Source: Bacteroidetes bacterium UBA7674
Lineage (GTDB): Bacteria > Bacteroidota > Bacteroidia > Chitinophagales > Chitinophagaceae
Assembly (NCBI GenBank): GCA_002483105.1
Contig: DLHG01000009.1
Span: forward strand, 1 to 64,000
DNA length: 64,000 bases
Direction of reading: 5' to 3'
In this document: one piece after another, positions 42,608 through 51,607 of the stretch
Layout of the letters: every line of letters starts with the position of its first letter
How positions within the stretch are numbered: position 1 is the stretch's first letter
Program-made: the position numbers and the translations under genes
The notes under the pieces: model-generated
The model's input: the letters and a program-made list of their open reading frames with translations, nothing else
Databases searched by the model: none
Told to the model about the DNA's origin: nothing

Positions 42608-43378
42608 ATGGGGTTGTTAGGAGATTTTTTTTTAAAGAAAGGCAAGGCCGTGGAGCGTAAAAAAACGGTGTTGCCTCCGTTATATGATTGGCTGAAGGTA
42701 GATATGCACAACCATATTTTGCCGGGCATAGACGATGGGTCGCCTGATGTAGCTACAAGTCTCGAATTTTTGAGACGATACCATCAGCTTGGGTTTACAA
42801 CAGTTTTTGCCACCTCGCATATTCGTCACCCATTATTCCCCAACAACAGGGAAATAATTAAAAATGCCTGGGAACAATTGGAAGCAGCTCCGGGAAGGAA
42901 AGATATTCCCGTTAAACTCTTGTATAGTGCGGAATATTTTATTGACGACCACTTCCTGGATCTTATCAATAAAAATGAACTGATGCCTTTTTCGGGTAGC
43001 TATATATTGGCGGAACTGTCTTTGTCCAGCAGATCATATCTGGATATGGATCAGATAGCCGGCCAACTGATAGGAAAAGGAATGCACCCGATATTGGCAC
43101 ATCCGGAAAGATACTTATACTGGAGTAAGTCCCTGGATGTATTTCAGAAACTAAAGTCAGGGGGGTGGTTGTTGCAAGTCAATCTGATGTCGTTACTCGG
43201 CTATTATGGTAAAATAGAGCAAAGGGTATCAACACATTTGTTGCAAGAAGGCCTTGTGGACTTTATAGGAACTGATGCACACAGGCTGAACCATTTTGAT
43301 ATTATCAGCTCTATAGATCCTAAACAACTAGAGCTATTAAAGAAAACTTATTTAATCAATAAATTATTGACTCCTTGA
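42608..43378 (+). CDS. CpsB/YwqE-type protein-tyrosine phosphatase (PHP family)
   Basis: A 256-residue PHP-fold metallophosphatase. The metal site is visible as DMHNHILPGIDDGSPD (about residues 32-47), further ligands in ATSHIRHP, then HPERYLYW and GTDAHRLNHFD near the C-terminus. These enzymes dephosphorylate the tyrosine-rich tail of the Wzc-type kinase and so set polymer length. The kinase gene follows directly (TGATG overlap), which fits the role. A short basic N-terminal extension precedes the domain. Manganese or another divalent metal is expected. Confidence 0.9.
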   Translation: MGLLGDFFLKKGKAVERKKTVLPPLYDWLKVDMHNHILPGIDDGSPDVATSLEFLRRYHQLGFTTVFATSHIRHPLFPNNREIIKNAWEQLEAAPGRKDIPVKLLYSAEYFIDDHFLDLINKNELMPFSGSYILAELSLSSRSYLDMDQIAGQLIGKGMHPILAHPERYLYWSKSLDVFQKLKSGGWLLQVNLMSLLGYYGKIEQRVSTHLLQEGLVDFIGTDAHRLNHFDIISSIDPKQLELLKKTYLINKLLTP

Positions 43379-45792
43379 TGAGAAACGATCGATCTTCTAA
43401 TAGCCCACAAAAGGGAGCAGATAATACGGATAGGATCATTATCAATCCTCTAATACTACTGCGAATAATCTGGAGCAGGTGGTACTGGTTACTTATTTCT
43501 GTAATAGTGTGTCTGTCAGTTGGCTATTTGTATGCTAAGTCTGTACAAAGAAAATTTTCATCCGAGGCATTATTAAAATACGATAAAAAGACTAATGAAT
43601 CTAAATTCTCACCTACTAAAATGTTGGGGGGTGATGATGGAAGCTCAGAGTACATGGCTGAGGTATATAGTGTGAAATCCAGCTCTGTTGTAGAGAAGGC
43701 ATTAGATTCATTGAAGGCCGATTTTTATTTTACAGCTAAAGAAGGGTTGAGGGGTGTTAATATTTATCCCATGAAACCCTTCACGTACGATGTTCTTGAT
43801 TATAACGTGGACCTCTTCTCAGGCGGTGAATTTACCCTGATAAGAAAAGACAAAGCATATGATATTAGTTTTGAGAACGAAGAAATGGATAAGCCTATAG
43901 TATTCAGTAGCATTAAGCCGGGTACTATTATTAAAGTGCCGGGGTTGGCTTTTAGTATCACAAGTAATGTTACTACAGACAAGAAAAAAATCAAATTCAC
44001 TTACATAGATTATTGGGCGAAAAGAAGTATTTCAGATAGGATTGTTATGAAGGAGGCCGAGCGGAATATGCCTGTTATCAAGGCTAGCTTCTCTTCAGAC
44101 AGCAGGCCTTTCACAAAAGATTTCTTACGCACACTTATCAATACCTATAGAAATTATGATGTCGACGTAAAAAGAAAATCTTCTGACAGGACATTGTCGT
44201 TCATCAATGAGCAGTTAAATGCATTTGAATCTCTGATGAGGAAGTCTTCGTCTAAACTGCAGAATATAAAGCAGGAGTACGACCTACTTGATGTTGGCGC
44301 TACCTCCTCTCAGTATATGCAAAGTATTTCTGACCTCAGAACGAGAAAACTGAACCTGGAAATACAAGAAAAAAACTTTGACCTTGTAACAGATGATATC
44401 AAGAACAATAAAGAGGTTGTAGCCAATGTTGTGGGTTGGGATGGCACTACTGATCCCTTTCTCAACAAGATGTTGCAAGACTTGAATGAGTATATCGGTA
44501 GAAGAAAACAAAACCTGATCAATTTCTCGGAAGAGTCTGTAGTAATCAGGAATATAGATGATGTTATAGCGACCCTCAAATACAAGATCATTGAGAATAT
44601 TAAGCTCCAACGCAAGAAAAGTGAACAGGCATATAGCGCATACAACAAACAAATTGCAGATCTAAGCAGGGACCTTGGTAGAATGCCATCGGCAGAGCGT
44701 GATTTGATATATACTACCTCCGATGTGGAGGTGAATAAGAACATTTATACTTTGTTGCTGAATAAAAAGCTGGAAACCTCTATTGATAAAGCCGGACAAA
44801 CTGCATCTTTTTCAGTAATTGAAGAATCAATGGTTGCCACACAAACAGCTCCGTTTGAAAAATTAATTCTGTTGATATCTGCATTTCTCGGTCTTATTGT
44901 AGGAGTGATTTCGATACTGTTAAAACGTATCTTCAATAACAAGTTTACCAATATCGGAGCATTGGCAAAAGACAGGCACATATCGCTTCTGGGTGTTATT
45001 GATCATCATAACAATGCAAAAGAGTTTGGCGAGCAGAATTTGGTTTCAGGATATGCAGACAATGGGCCATTTGTGGAGTCGATAAATAATATCCGTACTA
45101 ATCTGCTTTTCCTGGCTAAAAAAGCAAAAGGTAATATAGTAGCAATAACATCTGAAATGTCAGGCGAGGGTAAGTCTTTTGTAGCATTAAATTTAGCTGC
45201 GGCCCTTGCAAAGGTTGACAAATCAGTAATAATTGTAGCAAGCGATTTAAGGCGTTCGAGGTTACACAAACAATTTAATGTGTCCAACGACTCAGGATTG
45301 AGTACTTACCTGGAGGGGAATGCACAGGGTTTAGGGAGTGTTGTCAGGAAGTCTAAGGTCAATCAGCTCGATTTTATTAATGCCGGTCCGGTACCCCGGA
45401 ATCCATCAGAACTTATATTGAAGGATCGTTTCTGGAAACTTCTGGATCAATTAAAGAATGAGTATGATTTCATCATCATTGATACCGCACCTGTGGGTAT
45501 GGTAAGTGACAGTATGCCGATACTGCGCTTTTCCGATATAAATATCTTCGTTGTTCGTTGGTTGTATTCCGGAAAAGACAGCGATGAACTGCCGGCCAAA
45601 TTTGCTGAAGAGAACCAGTTAAGCAATGTCAAAGTTGTGGTAAATGATTTCAGACGTGATAATCTGTATGAGAATATGGATGGAAAAGATGGATCTTATA
45701 ACAAGTATTTTTCCAACTATGGTAAATATAATAGCGATGACGACATCAGGCGTAAGCCTTTGTGGAAAAGAATAGCCTCCTACAACAGGTAA
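43378..45792 (+). CDS. Wzc-type polysaccharide co-polymerase and tyrosine autokinase
   Basis: About 804 residues from the ATG at 43378 (a TTG at 43375 precedes it). Wzz-type domain with TM helix near 38-58 (WYWLLISVIVCLSVGYLY), a long periplasmic coiled-coil region, a second TM near 505-525 (LILLISAFLGLIVGVISIL), then a BY-kinase domain with Walker A SEMSGEGKS (about residue 590), Walker A' VIIVASDLRRS and Walker B FIIIDTAPVG. The tail carries a tyrosine-rich cluster (YENMDGKDGSYNKYFSNYGKY) suited to autophosphorylation. It controls capsule chain length with the Wza-like exporter and the upstream phosphatase. Confidence 0.92.
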   Translation: MRNDRSSNSPQKGADNTDRIIINPLILLRIIWSRWYWLLISVIVCLSVGYLYAKSVQRKFSSEALLKYDKKTNESKFSPTKMLGGDDGSSEYMAEVYSVKSSSVVEKALDSLKADFYFTAKEGLRGVNIYPMKPFTYDVLDYNVDLFSGGEFTLIRKDKAYDISFENEEMDKPIVFSSIKPGTIIKVPGLAFSITSNVTTDKKKIKFTYIDYWAKRSISDRIVMKEAERNMPVIKASFSSDSRPFTKDFLRTLINTYRNYDVDVKRKSSDRTLSFINEQLNAFESLMRKSSSKLQNIKQEYDLLDVGATSSQYMQSISDLRTRKLNLEIQEKNFDLVTDDIKNNKEVVANVVGWDGTTDPFLNKMLQDLNEYIGRRKQNLINFSEESVVIRNIDDVIATLKYKIIENIKLQRKKSEQAYSAYNKQIADLSRDLGRMPSAERDLIYTTSDVEVNKNIYTLLLNKKLETSIDKAGQTASFSVIEESMVATQTAPFEKLILLISAFLGLIVGVISILLKRIFNNKFTNIGALAKDRHISLLGVIDHHNNAKEFGEQNLVSGYADNGPFVESINNIRTNLLFLAKKAKGNIVAITSEMSGEGKSFVALNLAAALAKVDKSVIIVASDLRRSRLHKQFNVSNDSGLSTYLEGNAQGLGSVVRKSKVNQLDFINAGPVPRNPSELILKDRFWKLLDQLKNEYDFIIIDTAPVGMVSDSMPILRFSDINIFVVRWLYSGKDSDELPAKFAEENQLSNVKVVVNDFRRDNLYENMDGKDGSYNKYFSNYGKYNSDDDIRRKPLWKRIASYNR

Positions 45793-47087
45793 TGACCATA
45801 ACTATAAGTAAGAAAGATTTTTTGTCAAAAATAGCTGCTATTGCTATCGCAATAGTATGCTTTGTTGCTTATAACTCTCTGCATGATAGCAAACTGGTCT
45901 ATATAATGTCGCTTGTTTGTTGTGGTATTTTATTATTGCGTTCTATTAAGTATAAGTTCCTTTTCATTTTTTACTTTTTTGTTAGTTCCTACCTTATTTT
46001 TCTGTATCCGCACTATTTGGGTAATTTATCATTAGGCGGGCTTCAGTTTGCCGGGGAGAACTTCTACGATAAGTGCTTATATCTCTTTTCTGTTTTTCTT
46101 TCAGCAATCCTGTTCTTTTACAAAAATGTGCCGTTAATCTCCATTAATGAAAGGCTGGATATCAAGGACAATGCGTTTGTTTTCTATCTCAATATCATTA
46201 TCTCTATTATCATCATCATGTACGGCAGTAGCGGCCGAACAATATTTGAGGCTTCATATGGCTACAACGATGGCGCGATCACTACAATCAACAGTTATTT
46301 CTGTGTATTCTACCTTGCTGCTTATTTTAGTTCAGGACGTATTCGAGGGCGCCTCTTCTTATTAAATGCTATTGCAATTGTTTATTGTGTCAGTGTCCTA
46401 CTAATTGGCGGACGTGGTGCAACGATCTCTATGGCATTAGTGTTTTATCTCTTGGTTTTGGATCAGCGAATTTCGTTTGTTGGTTTGTTGTCAGGCATAC
46501 TTGTATTTTTTGTATTCCTGGTATTTTGGGCATTTGTAAGAGTCGGGCGCGCCGATGCCTTTTTTTCCCTTGGGCTGGATGGTATCCAGGATATTTTTGG
46601 TCTTGGGGTGTCAGATAACAGATATACAATGCAGGGGGGGCATCATACCGATATATTCTATGCATCTACACGTATTATATCTATGACAGACATCGGGGTA
46701 ATAAACTTCGGTGACAGGATATACGCCTTTTTTCTGTTTGTCATTTCAGTATTTGTTCCATACTCTGTATTGCCGCCTATTGCGAACTTAGCATCCTACA
46801 TGGTTGGCGACTACAGTTCTCTAGGTGGCGGGATGGTATTTGCCTATTTCTATACTTTTTTATCTTATTTTGGAGTCATACTGATAGCGTATATTATTAA
46901 TGTAGTATGGAATAAGTTGCGGACGTCAACTAACAAATACACGCTGATATATTGCATATTGGTATTTGCGATGATGAATGGTTGGGTTGCGTACAATCCC
47001 ATAACACTATTTAAATTATGCTTGTGGGGTGTGATGTATGTTTATTTCCTGGATGTCGTAACGGCTAATTTAATAAAGAAAAAATAG
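45792..47087 (+). CDS. Wzy-like O-antigen/capsule polymerase
   Basis: About 431 residues from the ATG at 45792, whose first base is the last base of the kinase stop (TAATG). The protein has about ten to twelve hydrophobic helices and almost no soluble domain, as in Wzy-type polymerases. A larger loop lies near residues 255-310, rich in charged and aromatic residues (LFF-, GGHHTDIFYASTRIIS). No sequence signature proves polymerase activity; the size, topology and place between the Wzc kinase and the flippase gene are the evidence. Codon use is more A/T-rich than neighbouring core genes, which is common in capsule loci. Confidence 0.75.
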   Translation: MTITISKKDFLSKIAAIAIAIVCFVAYNSLHDSKLVYIMSLVCCGILLLRSIKYKFLFIFYFFVSSYLIFLYPHYLGNLSLGGLQFAGENFYDKCLYLFSVFLSAILFFYKNVPLISINERLDIKDNAFVFYLNIIISIIIIMYGSSGRTIFEASYGYNDGAITTINSYFCVFYLAAYFSSGRIRGRLFLLNAIAIVYCVSVLLIGGRGATISMALVFYLLVLDQRISFVGLLSGILVFFVFLVFWAFVRVGRADAFFSLGLDGIQDIFGLGVSDNRYTMQGGHHTDIFYASTRIISMTDIGVINFGDRIYAFFLFVISVFVPYSVLPPIANLASYMVGDYSSLGGGMVFAYFYTFLSYFGVILIAYIINVVWNKLRTSTNKYTLIYCILVFAMMNGWVAYNPITLFKLCLWGVMYVYFLDVVTANLIKKK

Positions 47088-47130
47088 GCTTAAGTATTAT
47101 TTTCATAAGGCTGAAAAACTTAGTGCTTTC

Positions 47131-48654
47131 ATGAGCATCTCCCGAAAAAGTATTTTTCTGAATCTTTTCTGGTCTTCTGCCAGCTTTGTTACAAGTCTTC
47201 TAAGGACTTTGTTACTCATCCCGGTCTTTTTAAGTAATTGGAATAACCAGTCATATGGTTTTTGGTTAGTGATATTTTACTTCTATTCCACCGTCATCTA
47301 TGTGATTGAGGGGTATAGCCGCTACACAATTAATGAATACTCAAAGCATTTTTTTAAGGATAAGTTATCGGCTTATAAATATTTTGGTAACGGACTAAGG
47401 GTTTTGATCTTTGCTTCAGTTTTAAGTTGTGTCCTCTTTTTTATTATTATTCAGTTTAGTTATCCTGTAGAAAAGTTATTTCATGTTAATGAGACAACTA
47501 TTGACGCGTACTCATTGCAGTATTCTCTGCTTATAATACTTATGCTGGCGTGCGTGCATAGTATAGCTAAGTACTTAGGGTATGCTATTCTGCCTCACGG
47601 GAAGATATATGTACCCGAAAGATTCATCAGCATTTATGTTATTGTTGAAGCATTAATATGGCTTATAGCTTCAACAGGGTATTTTACCGTTTTTCAGTGT
47701 TTTGTGGTGTATGGGGTGGTATTATCTTTAGTTTCCATCTTTTTCGTGTTCATTATTGCCCGTAAGCATTCATATTATAAAGTAATTTTTACTCGTGGAA
47801 GCCTGAAAGAGGGGTTGAAGATATCTGTAAAGCCACTTTTCTTTATCGTTAATAATTTCTGTGAGAAATTTACAGTAGAAGGATTGGTCATTATTGTTTC
47901 CGCTTTGTTCTCAGCGCTAATGGTGCCAGTTTATTCCGCTATACGCACTATGGCGAACCTGATGGTTACAGGTACTAATATGGTTGTTTCAACCTTTACA
48001 ATAGAGTACCAAAAACATAGTGTCAACCGCGATGGTAAATCATTGCTGAATCTGTTTAATGCTACCTGGCTCCTGGTGGGCTTTATTGTTAATTATGGTA
48101 TAGTTGTATTTTATCCCTTTTTACCTTCAATATTCAGGGTTTGGACAAAATACAAACTGGAATTTGACCCCTTGTTTTTCAATTATGTCTTAGCTGCAAG
48201 CATCTTTATCGTGTATGGGTCAAATATTATAACGTACCTGAAATCAGTTAATAGAATTAAAGAAGTATTTACCGTATCGGTAGCAAGAGCAGCCATTCTA
48301 TTACTGTTGATTATTATTTTCCCCAAGAAATTAGTTTTCATCGGGCTTTGCCTGTTGATAACCGAATTTATAATCAACATGTTACTGCTTAATTTTTTCC
48401 TCTATTTTGAGTTGGGAAAGATGCAGACCGGCCCTGTGGTGGGAAAAATATTCTGGAATATGTTACCTTTTGCTATAAGTGCCTTGTATATTCTTACTAA
48501 CGAATACTTTTCGTTTGAGCCATATATAAAAATGACGATAACCCTTATTGTAATAACTGTCGGGTATTTTTTGCAGATCATGAAAGTAGATAACGAAGCA
48601 TTGGTTGTCCGCTTACAGATAATAAAACACAAATTATTGGGTAAGGGGAGGTGA
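47131..48654 (+). CDS. Wzx-like oligosaccharide flippase
   Basis: A 507-residue, twelve-to-fourteen-helix membrane protein. The N-terminus (SIFLNLFWSSASFVTSLLRTLLLIPVFL) and the ISVKPLFFIVNNFCEKFTVEGLVIIVSALFS segment are typical of the polysaccharide transport/MATE-like (MOP) superfamily that moves lipid-linked repeat units across the inner membrane. Separated from the Wzy-like gene by 43 bases and followed with zero spacing by the convergent GT14 gene. Low GC and many rare codons match the Wzy-like gene. Substrate unknown. Confidence 0.82.
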   Translation: MSISRKSIFLNLFWSSASFVTSLLRTLLLIPVFLSNWNNQSYGFWLVIFYFYSTVIYVIEGYSRYTINEYSKHFFKDKLSAYKYFGNGLRVLIFASVLSCVLFFIIIQFSYPVEKLFHVNETTIDAYSLQYSLLIILMLACVHSIAKYLGYAILPHGKIYVPERFISIYVIVEALIWLIASTGYFTVFQCFVVYGVVLSLVSIFFVFIIARKHSYYKVIFTRGSLKEGLKISVKPLFFIVNNFCEKFTVEGLVIIVSALFSALMVPVYSAIRTMANLMVTGTNMVVSTFTIEYQKHSVNRDGKSLLNLFNATWLLVGFIVNYGIVVFYPFLPSIFRVWTKYKLEFDPLFFNYVLAASIFIVYGSNIITYLKSVNRIKEVFTVSVARAAILLLLIIIFPKKLVFIGLCLLITEFIINMLLLNFFLYFELGKMQTGPVVGKIFWNMLPFAISALYILTNEYFSFEPYIKMTITLIVITVGYFLQIMKVDNEALVVRLQIIKHKLLGKGR

Positions 48655-49509
48655 TCATTTAGGTTCCAGTATACGTTGTATCACTTCCGGATCTACGTTT
48701 TCATCAAATTTCCTCGCGAACAGATTTCCGGAGTTAATAAATTTGTCATAATCTTCCATAGTTAGTATGCGTGGATACGTGGGGCCTGTTTGCCAGTCAA
48801 AGTAGCGAAAATGTTTCGATACAATTTCATCTCTTTTGCTATAGTCAAAAGCCATTAGAACCGTTTGTATAAAAAGTTCGTCGGCGGATCGGGTAAATTT
48901 AAATCGTTTTGTGAAAGCTACATTATGGTCAACAAAAGATAGAATATACTCTACGCTTTCTTTTTTAAGATTAAACCAGTTGCATCCTCCGTACACATCA
49001 AAGGCTACTTTTCTCTTTATATTCAGGATTTTCTGAATTTTTCGCAGTAACCAGAATAATGGCTTTGTAATAATATTTGAGACTATGCCATTTTTTTTGG
49101 TATCCCAGTAATAGGTTAATCTGTCCATCCCGCCTGAGCGATTCCAATAACCTATTGGCAATTTGTGGTGTTCTATATAGTCACAATAATTTTGTTCTAC
49201 AAAAGTTCTAATTGCTTCGTTTGAGACTATTGGTAGATCCTGACCGCTTATCAACATGTAATAATCACAATCAAGATTGTTCGCGGTTCTTAATAATTCT
49301 ATTTCTGCAAGGATGCTATTGTGCGAACCCCAGGAAGACATGTATCTTTTCTTCAGAATATGAACGTGAGACTCGTCTTTAAAATCGGCAGCTATCGCAG
49401 ATCTGCTGTCAAAATGTACAAAGATTTCGAAATCCATCTTAAGCACATCCACCAGCCTCCTTAATTGTTCAGGGTTCTTATGGGCCAGTATGAGTATTGC
49501 TATTTTCAT
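48655..49509 (-). CDS. GT14-type beta-1,6-N-acetylglucosaminyltransferase-like protein
   Basis: A 284-residue glycosyltransferase of the core-2/I-branching (GT14) family: IAILILAHKNPEQLRRLVDVL at the N-terminus, YYMLISGQDLPI near residue 86, YGGCNWFNLKKE near 170, RSADELFIQTVLM near 205 and FRYFDWQTGPTYPRILT near 240. No signal anchor is present. It runs against the flow of the capsule genes and its stop adjoins the flippase stop with no gap. It probably adds a branch or terminal sugar to the polymer or another cell-surface glycan. It is the only glycosyltransferase in the locus, so other sugar transferases must lie elsewhere. Confidence 0.85.
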   Translation of the reverse strand: MKIAILILAHKNPEQLRRLVDVLKMDFEIFVHFDSRSAIAADFKDESHVHILKKRYMSSWGSHNSILAEIELLRTANNLDCDYYMLISGQDLPIVSNEAIRTFVEQNYCDYIEHHKLPIGYWNRSGGMDRLTYYWDTKKNGIVSNIITKPLFWLLRKIQKILNIKRKVAFDVYGGCNWFNLKKESVEYILSFVDHNVAFTKRFKFTRSADELFIQTVLMAFDYSKRDEIVSKHFRYFDWQTGPTYPRILTMEDYDKFINSGNLFARKFDENVDPEVIQRILEPK

Positions 49510-49616
49510 CAGTACAATTACCGTGCAATATTATAGAATTTTACTTACAGGCTATAAGATTATAATACTATCTTCTATGATGCTGAGTATGGTATTCCTG
49601 CATAACTTTATATGCA

Positions 49617-50711
49617 ATGAAAGGGTTTGTATTTACAGAATATAAGGCGAGAGAGGGGCAGGCACCTTTTGAAAAGTTGTTTAATCTTTTCATGGAGTTG
49701 TTGCAATATACTAATGGCGATGCTACCGAGGCTTTCGACTGGCTCAATCAGCTGGACAGGAAATATGCACTGACTGATGATAAATATGGCATAGGTGACT
49801 TTATAGAAGACCTTAAAGAACAAGGATACCTGAAGGAAAACGAGCAGGACGGAGCATATAAGATAACAGCGAAATCGGAACAGACAATAAGGAAACGTTC
49901 GCTTGACGAGATATTCGGCAAACTGAAGAAGACAAAACAGGGTAATCATAAGACGTTTAAAACCGGAATGGGGGATGAGCTTAACCCGGAAACAAGGCCG
50001 TATGAGTTTGGTGATGCACCGGAAGGTATTGACTATACCGGCAGCCTCAGGAATGCCTTTATCAATCATGGTATAGAGCAGCTCTCAATGAATGAGGGTG
50101 ACCTGGAAATGCATGAGATGGATTTTAAGACCCAAACCTCTACCGTGCTGATGATAGATATATCCCACTCTATGATACTCTATGGCGAAGACAGGATAAC
50201 TCCTGCCAAGAGGGTGGCAATGGCACTCAGTGAGCTGATAACTACAAGATATGCAAAGGATACGCTGGATATTGTAGTGTTTGGCAATGATGCCTGGCAG
50301 ATAGAGATGAAGGACTTGCCTTATCTGCAGGTAGGGCCATATCATACTAATACTGTAGCCGGGCTTGAACTGGCTATGGATATCCTTCGTAAACGCAAGA
50401 ACCCCAATAAGCAGATATTTATGATAACCGACGGTAAGCCTACTTGCCTGAAGGTGGGTAATAAGTATTACAAGAATAGCTTTGGGATAGACGCTAAGAT
50501 ATTGAATCGCACACTGAACCTGGCAGGGCAGCTCCGTAGGTTGAAAATACCGGTTATCACTTTTATGATCGCGAACGACCCTTATTTGCAGGCATTCGTC
50601 AGAGAGTTTACAGAGGTAAATAATGGTAAAGCCTTCTACTCCTCGCTCGATGGGCTAGGGCAGTTCATTTTTGAAGACTATGAACGTAATAAGAAAAAAA
50701 GACTCAAATAG
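49617..50711 (+). CDS. VWA-domain protein (MoxR-associated type)
   Basis: A 364-residue cytoplasmic protein: helical N-terminal region (about residues 1-140) followed by a VWA domain with an intact MIDAS, DISHS near residue 179, DGKPT near 285 and MITDGKPTCLK. This architecture matches VWA proteins encoded next to AAA+ (MoxR or magnesium-chelatase-like ChlI) ATPases, which act as metal-dependent scaffolds. No such ATPase gene lies beside it here. It lies between a glycosyltransferase and pyrH, without an obvious operon. Function unknown. Confidence 0.82.
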   Translation: MKGFVFTEYKAREGQAPFEKLFNLFMELLQYTNGDATEAFDWLNQLDRKYALTDDKYGIGDFIEDLKEQGYLKENEQDGAYKITAKSEQTIRKRSLDEIFGKLKKTKQGNHKTFKTGMGDELNPETRPYEFGDAPEGIDYTGSLRNAFINHGIEQLSMNEGDLEMHEMDFKTQTSTVLMIDISHSMILYGEDRITPAKRVAMALSELITTRYAKDTLDIVVFGNDAWQIEMKDLPYLQVGPYHTNTVAGLELAMDILRKRKNPNKQIFMITDGKPTCLKVGNKYYKNSFGIDAKILNRTLNLAGQLRRLKIPVITFMIANDPYLQAFVREFTEVNNGKAFYSSLDGLGQFIFEDYERNKKKRLK

Positions 50712-50720
50712 CAGCAGGGG

Positions 50721-51431
50721 TTAGCTCACCAAGGTTCCTACCTGCTTGCCTGCGACTACATCCAGCAAATTGCCCGTTTTATTCATATCAAAGACAATGA
50801 TGGGAAGATTATTCTCCTGGCAAAGAGTAAAGGCCGTCATATCCATTACTTTTAGCCCTTTACTGATGACCTCACTGAAGCCGAGGGTTTTAAAGCGTAC
50901 CGCTGTCTTGTCTTTTTCAGGATCTGCACTATAGATACCGTCTACACGGGTACCTTTAAGGATAACGTCAGCGTTTATTTCTATCGCACGCAGAGAACCT
51001 GCGGTATCTGTTGTAAAGTAAGGATTACCTGTACCGGCCCCGAATATTACTACACGGCCTTTTTCGAGGTGACGGATCGCCCTGCGCCTGATATAAGGCT
51101 CAGCTACCTGTTCCATCTTTATAGCGCTCTGCAGGCGGGTTTTACAGCCGGCCTTTTCCAGTGCGGCTTGCAGTGCCATACCATTAATAACTGTGGCCAG
51201 CATTCCCATATAGTCGCCTTGAGCGCGTTCTATACCGGTTTCGGCCTCATTCATACCACGATATATATTGCCTCCGCCTATTACTACGGCTACTTGTACC
51301 CCCAGATCGGTAATTGCCTTAATATCCAAAGCATATTGCTCCAGCATTTTGGGGTCAAGTCCGAAGTTGCGATCGCCCATAAGCGATTCGCCTGAAAGCT
51401 TTAGTAATACACGGTTGAATTTAGGAAGCAT
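50721..51431 (-). CDS. pyrH: UMP kinase
   Basis: A 236-residue amino acid kinase-fold UMP kinase that phosphorylates UMP to UDP. Motifs: RVLLKLSGESLMG near residue 7, VVIGGGNIYRG near 50, ERAQGDYMGMLATVINGMAL, FGAGTGNPYFTTDTAGSLRAIEINAD near 130 and GIYSADPEKD. Length is typical (about 236-241). It is essential and regulated by GTP and UTP in other bacteria. It converges on the VWA gene with a nine-base gap and has no visible terminator. frr/tsf, common neighbours, are absent here. Confidence 0.96.
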   Translation of the reverse strand: MLPKFNRVLLKLSGESLMGDRNFGLDPKMLEQYALDIKAITDLGVQVAVVIGGGNIYRGMNEAETGIERAQGDYMGMLATVINGMALQAALEKAGCKTRLQSAIKMEQVAEPYIRRRAIRHLEKGRVVIFGAGTGNPYFTTDTAGSLRAIEINADVILKGTRVDGIYSADPEKDKTAVRFKTLGFSEVISKGLKVMDMTAFTLCQENNLPIIVFDMNKTGNLLDVVAGKQVGTLVS

Positions 51432-51607
51432 GGCAGTGATATATTGCCTGCAAAGAAAATGAAAAAAAATGAGTGTTTGGGCTTAAGTTTCAGTTTCGCC
51501 ATTGCTCATCGCATTATTAAAAGGAAGTAGTTTTGCTGTCCAGGCAAAAATGTACTGCACCCGGTGCTTACAATACCAGAAAACAGTTAAAATAACTACT
51601 TTGTGAT

